NCBI GenBank assembly: GCA_963995505.1
Contig: OZ023185.1
Location: 372,001-436,000 of the forward strand
DNA length: 64,000 bases
Direction: 5' to 3'
Source of the DNA: Hypericum androsaemum
Taxonomy: Eukaryota; Streptophyta; Magnoliopsida; Malpighiales; Hypericaceae
In this document: positions 45,535 to 55,510 of the stretch, one piece after another
Layout: the number at the start of each line of letters is the position of its first letter
Numbering within the stretch: position 1 is the first letter of the stretch
Position numbers and translations under genes: made by a program
The notes under the pieces: model-generated
What the model was told of the DNA's origin: nothing
Databases searched by the model: none
The model's input: only the letters and a program-made list of their open reading frames with translations

Positions 45535-48466
45535 ATGGACGACGAGAAGTCCACCTCGCTTCTTCAGGTAGTCAACCCTCGCCGCGCGCTTTTCTTCCCA
45601 ACACTAACTCGAGTTTCGTGGTTTCTGTTTCTTTCTCGCGTTTTTGTGTGTTTTTTTTTTCGTTTTCTGATTTTGCGATATGGAGCTCTAGTTAATGGCT
45701 AACGAGGAGCTGGTGCCGTTGGAAGAGGAAGAAGAAAAGAGGGGAAACGTCATGGAGAAGCTTAAAAAGGTGATCCCCACTTTTCTTTTTATTTTCCCCT
45801 TTTTTTTGGGGGGCAAGTGAATTAAATCTTGTAATGTATGTAGCATTTTCTTGAAATGGAAAATGCAGATGGTGATGGAGTGGGCGAAGAAGGTTGCTTG
45901 GCAGCGAGGCCTTCCTAAGGAAGAGATCGCGGCCACCTCAGCCACCGTTCTTGCTTTCGGATCATATGGACTCGGGGTACTTCGATCTTTTTGTTTGGAA
46001 GTTCCTTTTCCGACCTTCAATTCGATGATCATCTAAAACTTGCCCGGCTCCTGTTGATCGGTTTGTTCAGGCTCATGTTCCAGATTCTGACATTTGTGCT
46101 GTCTGCGTCGGTCCAAGTTTCGCCAACATGAATGTGAGGATGATAGATTCCGCGCTAGTTTAGTTTCGTTTTTTCGTTTTTTTTATCAGGATGGGAGTGG
46201 AATTGCTAGTCTTATTCCAATAACCTGGCACTCTTGCAGAAGGACTTCTTTGTTGTCCTGCGCAACATGCTTGAAAGCACAGCGGGGGTTTTTGATGTTC
46301 AATGTGTGAAGACTACTCAGACTCCGTTAATGCGGTTCAAGTTTGAAGGGATCTCTGTCGATCTTTCATATGCCCAATTGAAAGTGCTAACTGTGCCTGA
46401 TGTAAGTGTGAGAACTTGCTCTAGATAATTTCTCCCGTGGCTCATTTATCTGATGTTTGGCATCACCAGCTCGGTTTTTTGTTCCGCGCATTTTTTTGCT
46501 CAAGATAAAGTCATGAGAAACCATGCTCACATAGCAGCCTTATCCTAGCCTTTGCTAGTTTTCTCATCGGTACTAGAGTATTATCAGAAAAACCACAATT
46601 ATGTGCTGGAATTGTGGTTTTCTCAAAGACCGAGTTGTGGTTTTCTGAAATTTTCAATTGCTTGCACCCCTGGCCACTAGAATTATTGGTTGGTCCATTT
46701 TCATGCAGGCTATGTGCCACTGTTACTTGCCTTTACAGTTATGGATTAATCACAGAGTGTTCAAACTGCAGGATGCCGGTGCATTTGATCCTACAATTCT
46801 GGGTGACATTGATGAGATGAGTTGGAAGAGCTTGTCTGCCTTGCGTGTGAATCATAGAATCCTTCAGCTTGTTCCAAACCTTAAGGTCGATTATGATGGT
46901 ATTAGTTGTTCCAAATAAATTATGGCATTTACAGTGGAAAAGATAAAAAAAAAGAAGCAATGTTTAAAGTTCTGGTGCTTTTTGTGCAGGAATCACATAT
47001 TCTCAAACTGATCATGCTTCTATCTCTTTTCTTGATTGCGTTATGGCGTTCTGTTCCTAGCTAATCGCTGGATGTTGTCCTATAACAAGAATATAGTTCA
47101 GCAAATCTTTTTTTTTTTGTTTATGCTTTCATTTTTGGGTCTCAGGAATTCAGATCTTTGCTGAAATGCGTAAAATTTTGGGCTAAAAGGAGAGGAGTCT
47201 ATGGTAGTGTAAGTATGCTCCTTGGCGTTTTTATGTTGACAGTGCGTTATTTGCCTCGAGCTGACAAGTTTATGCATATCTGGTCCATCTTTGCAGCTAA
47301 ACGGATTTCCAGGAGGTGTTCATTATGGAGTCCTTGCAGCTTTTGTTTGTCAAAACCATCCAGATTCCAATTTATCTGCTCTGGTTTCCAACTTCTTCAC
47401 AACATTTGCTACTTGGTCATGGCCCAAGCCAGTTGTGCTGCAAGATGGGATGCCATTGGCTGGATTTAATGATGTTTATTCACAGTTGATCATGCCAATT
47501 TGTTTTCCGTGTGGCCCTAGTGGGTATTTTTGTTCGAATGTCACCAGAAATACATTCTACAAGATCAGATCAGAGTTTCTTAGGGGACACAGTTTAACCA
47601 AGGTATTCGTGCTTTGTTTCATCAGCATGGTCTTACAAATCTACCATTTTGTCAAAAAGAGCGAATGGCCTCTTCTCTTTAGTTCACTGTCCTCATATAC
47701 TCTCCATTTTCATCCACCATTCAATATTATGTTTTTAGTCGCTGATGAAACAGATGTTGAGTGCTTTTACTTGGAAAGAGGCTCACTTTAACAGTGCAAA
47801 ATTGTCTCGTTGGTTGCAGGACCTTCTAAAGCCAAATTTCACTTGGGCTGTCCTCTTTGAACCTTTCATGTACTCCAAGAACTACACAAGGTTTATCAAA
47901 ATCGTGTTTTCTGCTTCCAAGTCAAGTGAGCTTGAAGATTGGGTGGGTTGGGCGAAGTCACATTTCCGTTCTCTGCTTCTCAAGGTAATTGACTAGTGCA
48001 AAGAAAGTTCCTCGACCTTCCATTTTCGCTGTCTAAGAATTGGTCGGATGATCATTTAACTCTTCGGTTGTAACACGTTCTTGCTGCACAGCTTGAAGAA
48101 CTACAGGGTTTCACAGACCCCAATGCCATCGAATGGGACGATCCAACAGCAACGGAGCCGAACATCGTCTTCTTCTGGGGACTAAATCCCGGGAGGAATG
48201 CTGCCATAGATATCAATTCTCTGAAGGAGCATTTCTCTAGGAATTTGAGCACAGGGTACCATGGAACTCGTGGAAAGATGGACTTTTCCATAGTGCAGAC
48301 ATCGGAAGTGCCCAAGGAAGCTTTGATCGATAATCCAAAGAGGAAGAAAACCAGAGCTCAGTGGAAGATCCTTGAGTACCATCAGCAAAGGAGGCCAGTG
48401 TATTCGCAGCATCTCCCTAGCTACTTTGTTGGTCACTCTGCCGGTACCTTGATTGCTGATTGTTAA
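45535..48466 (+). CDS. Poly(A) polymerase, short PAPS3-like, altered catalytic site
   Basis: Ten GT-AG exons (45535-45567, 45692-45769, 45869-45976, 46071-46133, 46240-46401, 46772-46885, 47146-47208, 47297-47602, 47820-47984, 48092-48466) join in phase to give 488 residues. The order of blocks is that of canonical poly(A) polymerase: IAATSATVLAFGSYGLG (nucleotidyltransferase helix and GS motif), the DxD region, KFEGISVDLSYAQL, DIDEMSWKSLSALRVN, FRSLLKCVKFWAKRRGVYG, GFPGGVHYGVLAAFVCQ, SWPKPVVL and the RNA-binding C-terminal domain to about residue 450. It lacks the long nuclear-signal tail of PAPS1/2/4, like the short cytoplasmic PAPS3. The catalytic triad should be three Asp residues. Here the first is Asp80 and the third Asp135, but the second is Cys82 (SDICAVCVGP, codon TGT at 46095-46097). 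Introns and frame are otherwise intact, so the enzyme may be catalytically weak or dead. Confidence 0.88.
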
Positions 48467-49486
48467 GGTAATCCGTAACCTGCCTAAACTCTGTACCTTG
48501 GAAATTCAGCGGGTCATTGTACTTTGGTACTTCTTACGGACTTTTTTTGGATAAAAATTCAAAGTCAGCATTGTCCAGAATGTGGGACTTGAATACAATA
48601 CTTCCCGTTAAGTGAATCCACAATTGGTATGGACTCTGTAGATAATGTGGAATGCACTGAAAATGTTGAAATCGGAAAATTTTCCGAAAGCGCTAGGCCT
48701 GGGAGGATCTATTCTAGCATTTATACAGCATTGGGTCCAAAGCTACAAATATTGGGCTGCTTGTTCCAGTATGGAATTTAATTTCCTGGGTCGAGATGAT
48801 GGGCCTTCGCTTACGGAGGTCCAACAGATAAACAAAATTGTCGGTGGATTCATTACCGTGACTGAGTGAATCTTCTCCGAGCTGTTTCTTCTCCTGTTAT
48901 AGCAGCACCTCATCGATACATCTCAAAAGGGACGATGTCCAGAGCATTTCTAAGGCTATTTGAAAACTTTTCTGGTTATTTGGTATGTGAACTCGTCCTG
49001 AACCTACAAATGGTATGCATGTACATGTATTACAAATAAACTTCAAAAGAGTCAACTGGCCTACTGCACATGGACCAGAGGCACTTCCCGTCGTTGGCTC
49101 TGCCATTTGCCACTCTTCAGCTTACAGATCTTTGAAGACTGTTTACGGGATCGGAACCAGCACTATGTATCGAACTGCAGAGTGAGAATTGGTGTAAGGA
49201 TCTCTTGAAGGTACAAATCTAGAGGAAGTGCCAGGAAAAATGGAACGACAGGATTTCCTTGAAAGCGGCATTACCTATGAGAAGGAAAACCCTGCAGACT
49301 TTGGTCGCCAGCAGATGGGACTCCTGATGTGTTGGACCGATACTAAACCACCACTATTCATTGATCCGATCGAAAGAGGAGAACCCTCCAGACTTAAAGA
49401 GTCGACTCTTGATGACATCCCTGCGCATCCAGGGAAACATCAGAAGAGGTTTCCAAGAGAAATTTAAACAGAATTCAGGAGGCGCT
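48467..49486. other. Intergenic; downstream regions of two convergent genes
   Basis: The left part is the 3' region of the poly(A) polymerase gene. The right part, before the copia insertion, would have been the 3' region of the minus-strand membrane-protein gene: its presumed original stop codon lies at about 49468-49470 on this side of the insertion. A frame at 49228-49467 (plus) is not recognisable. Confidence 0.4.
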
Positions 49487-49769
49487 TGTTGGGATTGCGA
49501 GAAATAGGAAAGACTTATTTCCTATTTCTATTCCTATTCTGACTAGATTCTGGACTCCTAATTAGACCTAGATAGGTTACTTGTAGACCAAGGGTTTGTC
49601 TCTATATAAAGACATGTTACCCTAAGGTTTTGTATAGCTTTTGTGACTCGGATCCATCAATAAAATTTCTCCTTTCTCACCGTGGACGTAGGCATTAGGC
49701 CGAACCACGTAATTCTCTTGTTCCGTGTTCTTTGTGCGATCTTGTTCTCTAGTTGCTGAATTCATAACA
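49487..49769 (+). repeat. 5' LTR of the copia element
   Basis: This 283-bp LTR has a TATA box (ctatataaag, about 49602), a polyadenylation-type AATAAA at 49660-49665 and the terminal pattern tg...ca. The primer-binding site follows directly. Confidence 0.93.
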
Positions 49770-49796
49770 ATTGGTATCAAGAGCTTGGGTTGGAGG

Positions 49797-51491
49797 ATGA
49801 CGGACGGCGCGAAGTTTGCTCTTGTGAAGTTCGATGGTTCTTCGAATTTTGGGTTATGGCAAAGGCGTGTCAAGGATCTCCTCGTGCAACAAGGGATGGT
49901 CATCGCGCTCTCGGAGAAGAAGCCCGAGAAGATGGAGGAGCAAGAGTGGAAGGAGATGGGGGCGAAGGCGGTGGCGACAATTCGCTTGTGCTTGGCGGAT
50001 GATGTGATGTATCACGTCATGGATGAGGAGTCACCAGCTTAGGTATGGAAGAAATTGGAAGCAAGGTATATGTCTAAGTCTTTGTCGAACAAGCTTTATC
50101 TTAAGCAAAGATTGTACGGGCTCAAGATGAAGGAGGGCTCGGATTTGAGCCAACACATTAATGGTTTCAGTCAACTTGTGAGCGACTTGAGAAAGGTTGA
50201 TGTGAAGTTCGAGGAACAAGACAAGGCATTGTTGCTGCTGAATTCTTTACCTGGCTCCTACGAAAATTTGGTTACAACTCTAACTTGGGGAAAGGAGTCC
50301 CTGGTGTTGGAAGATATCACAAGTGCTCTGCTAGGGTTTCATCAAAGAAGGAAAATTGACGATGAACAAGCCGAAGGGCTAGTTGTGAGGGGTAGCCATG
50401 GTGATCGTAGTGGGGCAAAAGACAGGAAGGGATCCAAGTCGTGGTCAAGGAGGTTCAAGGGAAATTGCTTCGAGTGCAGAAAAAAAGGGCACGTGAAGAA
50501 GGATTGTCCAAAAAGAACTCGGGATCGCGAGGAAAAAGGATCAGGTTCCGTGAATGTGGCCTCACATTCGGACGGGTCAGATGGTGATCTTCTTTCTGTT
50601 TTGTCAAGTCCAATGCATTCTGATTCCTGAATTTTGGATAGCGCTTGCTCTTTCCATATGACGCCCAAGAGAGGGTGGTTCGACATCTATAAGTTCGTTG
50701 ATTCAGGTATGGTGACTATGGGTGATGGTTCTACTTGCAGAATTGCTGGCATAGGTGATATCCAAATCAAGATGTGGGATGGTGTTGAGAGAAAATTGTG
50801 TGGGGTTAGGCATGTTCCGAAGTTGGAGAGGAATTTGATCTCGTTAGGAGCCTTGGATTATAGTGGGTACAACTATAATGTTGTAGGCGGGCTAATGGAG
50901 GTGGAGAAGGATGCTATGGTGGTGATGAAAGGTGAAAGGAATGCTAGGAACACCTATAGGTTAGTGGGGAACACTGTTGTAGGTGGAGTCACATCGTTGG
51001 GTTCCGATAGAGGGGAGAAAAGCTCTTGTGTGATGGAGCGAAAGTTTGACATGAATGGTTTGAGTGGAGTTGGGATTCGCGGAGACAAAGTTAGCAAGTT
51101 CCCGCTATGGTTGTCTAAAGAGACGTGCATGTCAACGGTGTTGGGTAGGTTTTGCATGGAGAATGCGAAGCCGTTGGTAGCACCACGGGCGAATCGGGTA
51201 TCTCACTCAAGGCCGAACAGTGGAGTTCGTGGCATGTCAAGGGTTCTACTTGGTAGAACAAAATGTTGCCCTTTGTATGCTATGGTATGTAGCATTGGTA
51301 TGAGGCAAGAAGGTCCAGCGGAGAAGCAGTTCGAGGTTGCGGAGCATGGGGTTGACCGAAAAATAGAGAGCGCATCTATTGGTCACAAGTTTGCTTCAGC
51401 AGGTGGACTTGCTAGTTGGGGTTCAATGGAGATTGGAGGGAATAGGCCAAGCAAGCTCAGAAGCTTGAGTTTGGGGGCTGGCTCCAAGTGA
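49797..51491 (+). pseudogene. gag-protease frame of the copia element, two stops
   Basis: A single reading frame of about 565 codons runs from ATG 49797 to 51491 with no frameshift and only two in-frame stops: TAG at 50040-50042 and TGA at 50628-50630. It encodes the gag N-terminal part, the UBN2-type gag domain (SLSNKLYLKQRLYGLKMKEG, LVSDL, LLLNSLPGSYENLV), a complete zinc knuckle (CFECRKKGHVKKDC) and the protease start (LDSACSFHMTPKRGWF). Downstream it includes the protease-to-integrase linker only. Both stops fit single transitions (CAG to TAG; TGG to TGA just before the protease motif), as expected from deamination of methylated cytosine. Confidence 0.8.
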
Positions 51492-51693
51492 TTGAACAAA
51501 AGGTGAAGAGAAAGTTGAGATGGTCTTATTGATGCAGTTATCTATGGTCCGAGATGGAGTCGGTGGAGTCGGATTGGTTTTGCAAGATCTCATGGTTCTT
51601 CATGGGGCGGTGTTTTATCAAGGTGGAGTCTGTTGAAGTTCGGGTGGAGCTTCATGGTTCTTCCACGAGATGATTTCTCGCCAAGGTGGAGAT

Positions 51694-51975
51694 TGTTGGG
51701 ATGGCGAGAAATAGGAAAGACTTATTTCCTATTCCTATTACTATTCTGACTAGATTCTGGACTCCTAATTAGACCTAGATAGGTTACTTGTACACCAAGG
51801 TTTGTCTCTATATAAAGACATGTTACCCTAAGGTTTTGTATAGCTTTTGTGACTCGGATCCATCAATAAAATTTCTTCTTTCTCACCGTGGACGTAGGCA
51901 TTAGGCCGAACCACGTAATTCTCTTGTTCCGTGTTCTTTGTGCGATCTTGTTCTCTAGTTGCTGAATTCATAACA
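51694..51975 (+). repeat. 3' LTR of the copia element
   Basis: This 282-bp LTR is nearly identical to the 5' copy. Its last 21 bases now supply the final codons and stop of the disrupted minus-strand gene. Confidence 0.93.
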
Positions 51976-52536
51976 GCGCTCTTCTTTGAACTCAGGAGAG
52001 AGATTCTCTGATTTACCTTGAAATAGGATCGCCAGACAGAAGAAGATGGTAAACAAAGTGGCAAGTAAACTGCTATTACTGGACGTTGACGATGTTGATG
52101 ATGCTTTTAGCTTCTTCAAAGCTTTGATGCGCTCAATTCTTGCACGCCTCAACATGGCAAGTTCAGAAAGCTCCTTGATCAGCTTTTCATCAGCAACATC
52201 GAGCGACGGGCTTCTGGGAGGCCTGGGCGGCTTGGGGGGAGTTTTGCTATTCTTCTTTTTGCGGTTCTTATTGATTGCTTTCTCCTGATTAACAGCCTTC
52301 TCTCCTTCCAGCTTCACATAATACCCACACGCACCATTATGAGCCATCATGTTGCCTACATCTTCAACACACTTGCTCAAACTGTCCGAAAGCACACAGC
52401 TTATTCTAGACAAAATCGCCTTTGGTTGTGATTTTACACCCGAAATCGCAGATCCGCTCAGATCTTCCTCACTCACCATTGCCCCACATTCGAGATCAAC
52501 CTCTGAATTCCTATCAACCTGAGAGATACAACCCAT
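51955..52536 (-). CDS. Membrane-anchored protein whose C-terminus was rewritten by a copia insertion
   Basis: This single-exon minus-strand frame has 193 residues. The N-terminal part has MGCISQ, a possible N-myristoylation and palmitoylation start. A middle segment is Pro/Lys-rich (NRKKKNSKTPPKPPRPPRSP), followed by a probable coiled coil (about 114-145, e.g. DEKLIKELSELAMLRRARIE), a Ser/Thr linker and one transmembrane helix (SLLATLFTIFFCLAILFQG). The function is unknown. The last six codons lie inside the LTR. Reading across the pre-insertion junction, the original frame would run ...KEERLLNSV and stop, so only the final few residues changed (now KEERCYEFSN). A minus-strand TATA box at about 52594-52583 sits about 50 bp upstream. 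The gene may still be functional, with a new 3' untranslated region and polyadenylation context provided by the LTR. Confidence 0.72.
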   Translation of the reverse strand: MGCISQVDRNSEVDLECGAMVSEEDLSGSAISGVKSQPKAILSRISCVLSDSLSKCVEDVGNMMAHNGACGYYVKLEGEKAVNQEKAINKNRKKKNSKTPPKPPRPPRSPSLDVADEKLIKELSELAMLRRARIERIKALKKLKASSTSSTSSNSSLLATLFTIFFCLAILFQGKSENLSPEFKEERCYEFSN

Positions 52537-52582
52537 TCTCGCAACGCAATCTCCTCTCCTCTATAATGGCAGCTGCTCTCTC

Positions 52583-52594
52583 TACATATATATT
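52583..52594 (-). promoter_or_regulatory. TATA box of the minus-strand membrane-protein gene
   Basis: The minus strand reads agaatatatatgta about 50 bp upstream of the ATG at 52536, followed by a short GA-rich leader. The spacing fits a plant core promoter. Confidence 0.5.
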
Positions 52595-52869
52595 CTTACT
52601 GTCTACCTAACAACAGAACTCCTCCACCTGCCAAGTCAACCCCTTCAGGTGGTTGCTTCACTTGATGAAAATTAGTATAAATGCGTTCCTGCAAAAGAAG
52701 CCACTGATATATTTATTTATTACACATGATGATCAAGTTAATGGCAATTCTCCTCCACCCATTCTAAGTCAACGTCAAGAACTTAAATTGCAACATTTAC
52801 TTGAATCTCACGCACTTGGCTCGAACTCGATAGCTCTAATTGAGTTAGCATAGCTCCGGTAATTGTTGA

Positions 52870-53060
52870 TCTACGCGTTTGTTGGTAAACAGAAATTAGT
52901 ATTCGAGAGGCGACCCATGAAAAAAAGCTCACGAGACGTCAAGCAAAAGGATCCAACTTTCACACGAATTCAAAACGTTTCCCATTGTCCAAACGCAAAG
53001 CAAGGATTTTAAAAGGAACCCATCATAAAGAGGAAAGAAGCTGGGAGGGAAGTATACCTT
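52870..53060 (+). repeat. Direct repeat copy A (about 190 bp)
   Basis: This copy shares gaggcgacccat, ctcacgagacgtca, aaggattttaaaaggaaccc and aggaaagaagctgggaggga, in the same order and spacing, with copy B at about 53918-54100. Small indels and substitutions separate the copies. The start-to-start distance is about 1.05 kb. Confidence 0.8.
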
Positions 53061-53917
53061 GGAGAGGAAGCCGCCTCCACCCAAGATCCGGAGGAAGCGG
53101 GAGATACCGGGGGATGAATAAATTATGACCAAAACTGAGATTTCAAACTGTGCCTATTTAATTAATACACTGCGAAATCGTCTTATTATTATGAATGAAC
53201 ACAAATTTACGTCAGAGATAAAGAGTCCAGAAAGCTAACTGGACTACTTCAGAGAGGCGCCACCTCATTCACGCGTCTTAGTATAAAAATACGGCGGAAC
53301 TCGTTTCCCTGTCTTCCCTTTAGAAGGCTTCACCGACACTTTGAGTGGCCCCCACCTTTACCACATTTCTCCTATTTATTTATTTCTTTTCTTTTTTTCG
53401 ATTTGCCATTTCATTTTCTCCAACTACCCCATGTTTGTTTTTTCCTTTTTTCGATGGGTTTGTTTGGGTTTTTTATCAATATGGTGTTACGGTACCAATT
53501 TATTACCAAATTGATATTATTATTGAAAATATTTCAAAAATAGTGTCCCTTTTCAAGATTGAAAAAAAATTTTGACTTCTGTGGTCGAAAGATTATTTTC
53601 AACCTAGGACCAAAATCAAAATTTTTTTTGACCTGAGATCAAAATAAAATAAAAATTGACTGGGTCACTTTTGGCGCACTCTCTCTCTCTTCTTCCCTTT
53701 TTTTCCCCACCCTCACGCGCTCTCTCACTTTCCCCTCTCTCTCTTCTAGTTTTTTATTTATTTATTAGTGAATTCCATTTATCCCTATCTCTCTTAAATT
53801 CTCCAATTCTAAATCAATTCTTAATTTATTTTTAAAAAATATCAAATATTTATTTGTTCATGAAATTCATTTAAATAACTTATCTACTATAAATGATACT
53901 TGTTCTACTTGATCTAG

Positions 53918-54100
53918 GCGTTGGTTGGTTGGTTGGTAAACAAATATTAATATTCGAGAGGCGACCCATAAAAAAATCTCACGAGACGTCAAAGCAAAAG
54001 GGACCAACTTTTACGCGAATTTGTTTCCCATCGTCCAAATACGAAGCAAGGATTTTAAAAGGAACCCATCATAAGGAGGAAAGAAGCTGGGAGGGAAATA
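53918..54100 (+). repeat. Direct repeat copy B (about 185 bp)
   Basis: This is the second copy of the segment at 52870-53060. The region between the copies shows no transposon hallmarks that I can define, so this is either an old tandem duplication with later insertion between the copies or two copies of a dispersed repeat. Confidence 0.8.
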
Positions 54101-54591
54101 TGGAAACGGATTCGGTCCTGCATGTTATATTTTAACCAGGATGGGCCTGGAGTTCTAATGGGCCGTCAGATGGAGTTTATTTAATTTGTACCTGATCGAA
54201 CGGTTCGGATGGAGCCAGAGTTTATTTGTCTTTTTACCCATCTTAGACCCCATATCCCCTTTTGATTTGTTTGGCGCGGATACTGGAGAGAGAAAGGTTG
54301 AATCTGTTTAAAAATAAAATCTCCGAAATTTTGCCAGAGAATCGTTTAGGAATTTGGTAGCCCAAATAAATATATATAGTGGGGTTTGGTTATTAGTTGA
54401 AGTCGACGATTAATTAATATATATATATACATTTAGTTTATATATATATATATAAAATAACTGATCCATATAGTTCTTGATTAACTATTTGAATTTAAAA
54501 TAGTTAATCATGTTATGATTAAATGGTTCGTGATGTTATGATTAAATTAAATGATTTAATAGTTTGTGATGTTATCATTAAATTGTCCTAT

Positions 54592-54884
54592 TTATATTAA
54601 ATGGTATGACTAGTTATATTAAATAGTATGCCAGGTTAAATCAAATGGTATGCCCGGCAATATCAAATGGTATGCTCGATTATATTGAGCGGTATATTCG
54701 TTTATATTAAATGTTATGTCCGGTTAAACTAAATGGTACATCCGAATATATTAAATGGTACGACCTATTATATTAAATGGTAGGATCGATTAAATTAAAT
54801 GGTATGTCCGAATATTTTAAATAGTATGTCCGGTTAAATTAAATAGTATTTCTGGTTATATCAAACGGTAAGCCAAATTATATC
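54592..54884 (+). repeat. 22-bp minisatellite, 13 copies, cut by copia insertion
   Basis: Thirteen consecutive units of exactly 22 bp (consensus close to ttatattaaatggtatgtccgg) run from 54592 to 54877, followed by seven bases of a fourteenth unit. The array then stops at the copia LTR and resumes after its far end at 63119 with aaacggtataatcg and ttatattaaatagtacgaac. Units differ by one to six bases, but the period is constant. Confidence 0.92.
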
Positions 54885-55510
54885 TGTTGGACCTAAAGGC
54901 CCAATCAGGCAATTATTATTGTGCATGATTGGGCCCAGGCCCATTAGGCCCATAAGTTGGTTGGATGGGTTGGTCAATCCGCGTTGACCGGCCCGAAGCC
55001 ACGCAGGTGCCACGTTAGTGTGACGTGGTGCTGACGCAGTTGCCGCCAAAGTTGGCGGCCCACGTGGCACGCTGGCGGACATGCAGTCTGAAGTGCCACG
55101 TGGCATGCCACGTAACGGATATGCGGTTCGAAGTGCCATGTGGCGGACATACGGCCCAGTAGTCGCCACGTGTCGTGCCACGTGTCGCATTCTGGTGTGC
55201 CGGATTTCCCTATAAAAAGAGAAATGCGACTGAACCAAAATGTAAGTTTGCCTACAACTACTCAATAAGAAAGAAAAAACTCTGGAATAGTCCCTGAGTT
55301 TTGATCAGATTTTCTATAGAGGAAATCTCGTGAAAATTAATTACGAATCCGTTAAAATGTTATCGTAATTCGACTAGCACGAAGACATTGTGGACCCGAA
55401 CCTGTGGACCTCTTGCTTCAACAAGTAAGCAATTTATTATTAACGAATTAGTTTGTTAATTTATGGGATTTAACATGTAATTACTCGTTAATTACGTGTT
55501 AAATCCGTCA
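54885..55510 (+). repeat. 5' LTR with CACGTG array
   Basis: The LTR is bounded by tgttgg and tgtca-type ends (tccgtca). Four CACGTG motifs lie within 124 bp (55061, 55097, 55167 and 55179), followed by a TATA box (cctataaaaagaga, about 55208). The 3' LTR has one CACGTG (62787) and lacks about 120 bp of this region. Confidence 0.9.

Larger units (their letters stand above)
49487..51975 (+). mobile_element. Ty1-copia element with gag-protease only (non-autonomous)
   Basis: Two LTRs (49487-49769 and 51694-51975) begin tgttggga and end ataaca. The 5-bp duplication gcgct flanks the element exactly (49482-49486 and 51976-51980). The primer site ttggtatcaagagc follows the 5' LTR, and a purine tract (ccaaggtggaga) precedes the 3' LTR. 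I counted about five substitutions and one 1-bp indel between the LTRs, so the insertion is recent. The interior carries gag and a protease region; integrase, reverse transcriptase and RNase H are missing. It must have been mobilised in trans if it inserted in this form. It lies in the 3' coding end of the minus-strand gene at 52536. Confidence 0.93.
52600..54591. other. Intergenic with a 190-bp direct duplication
   Basis: No gene is recognised. Two related segments (about 52870-53060 and 53918-54100) are listed as repeats. The stretch 53400-53900 is T-rich with CT microsatellite runs near 53680-53750. Confidence 0.45.

Noticed and set aside
49228..49467. 79-codon plus-strand frame beside the copia insertion
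   Set aside because: No recognisable motif, and it lies in what would be the 3' region of the disrupted minus-strand gene.
49725..49796. Upstream start of the gag frame inside the LTR
   Set aside because: The frame is open into the LTR only by chance; the ATG at 49797 just after the primer site is the usual start.
54592..54884. Regular 22-bp repeats resembling a CRISPR array
   Set aside because: Units are head to tail without spacers, AT-rich and in a plant nuclear context; this is a minisatellite.
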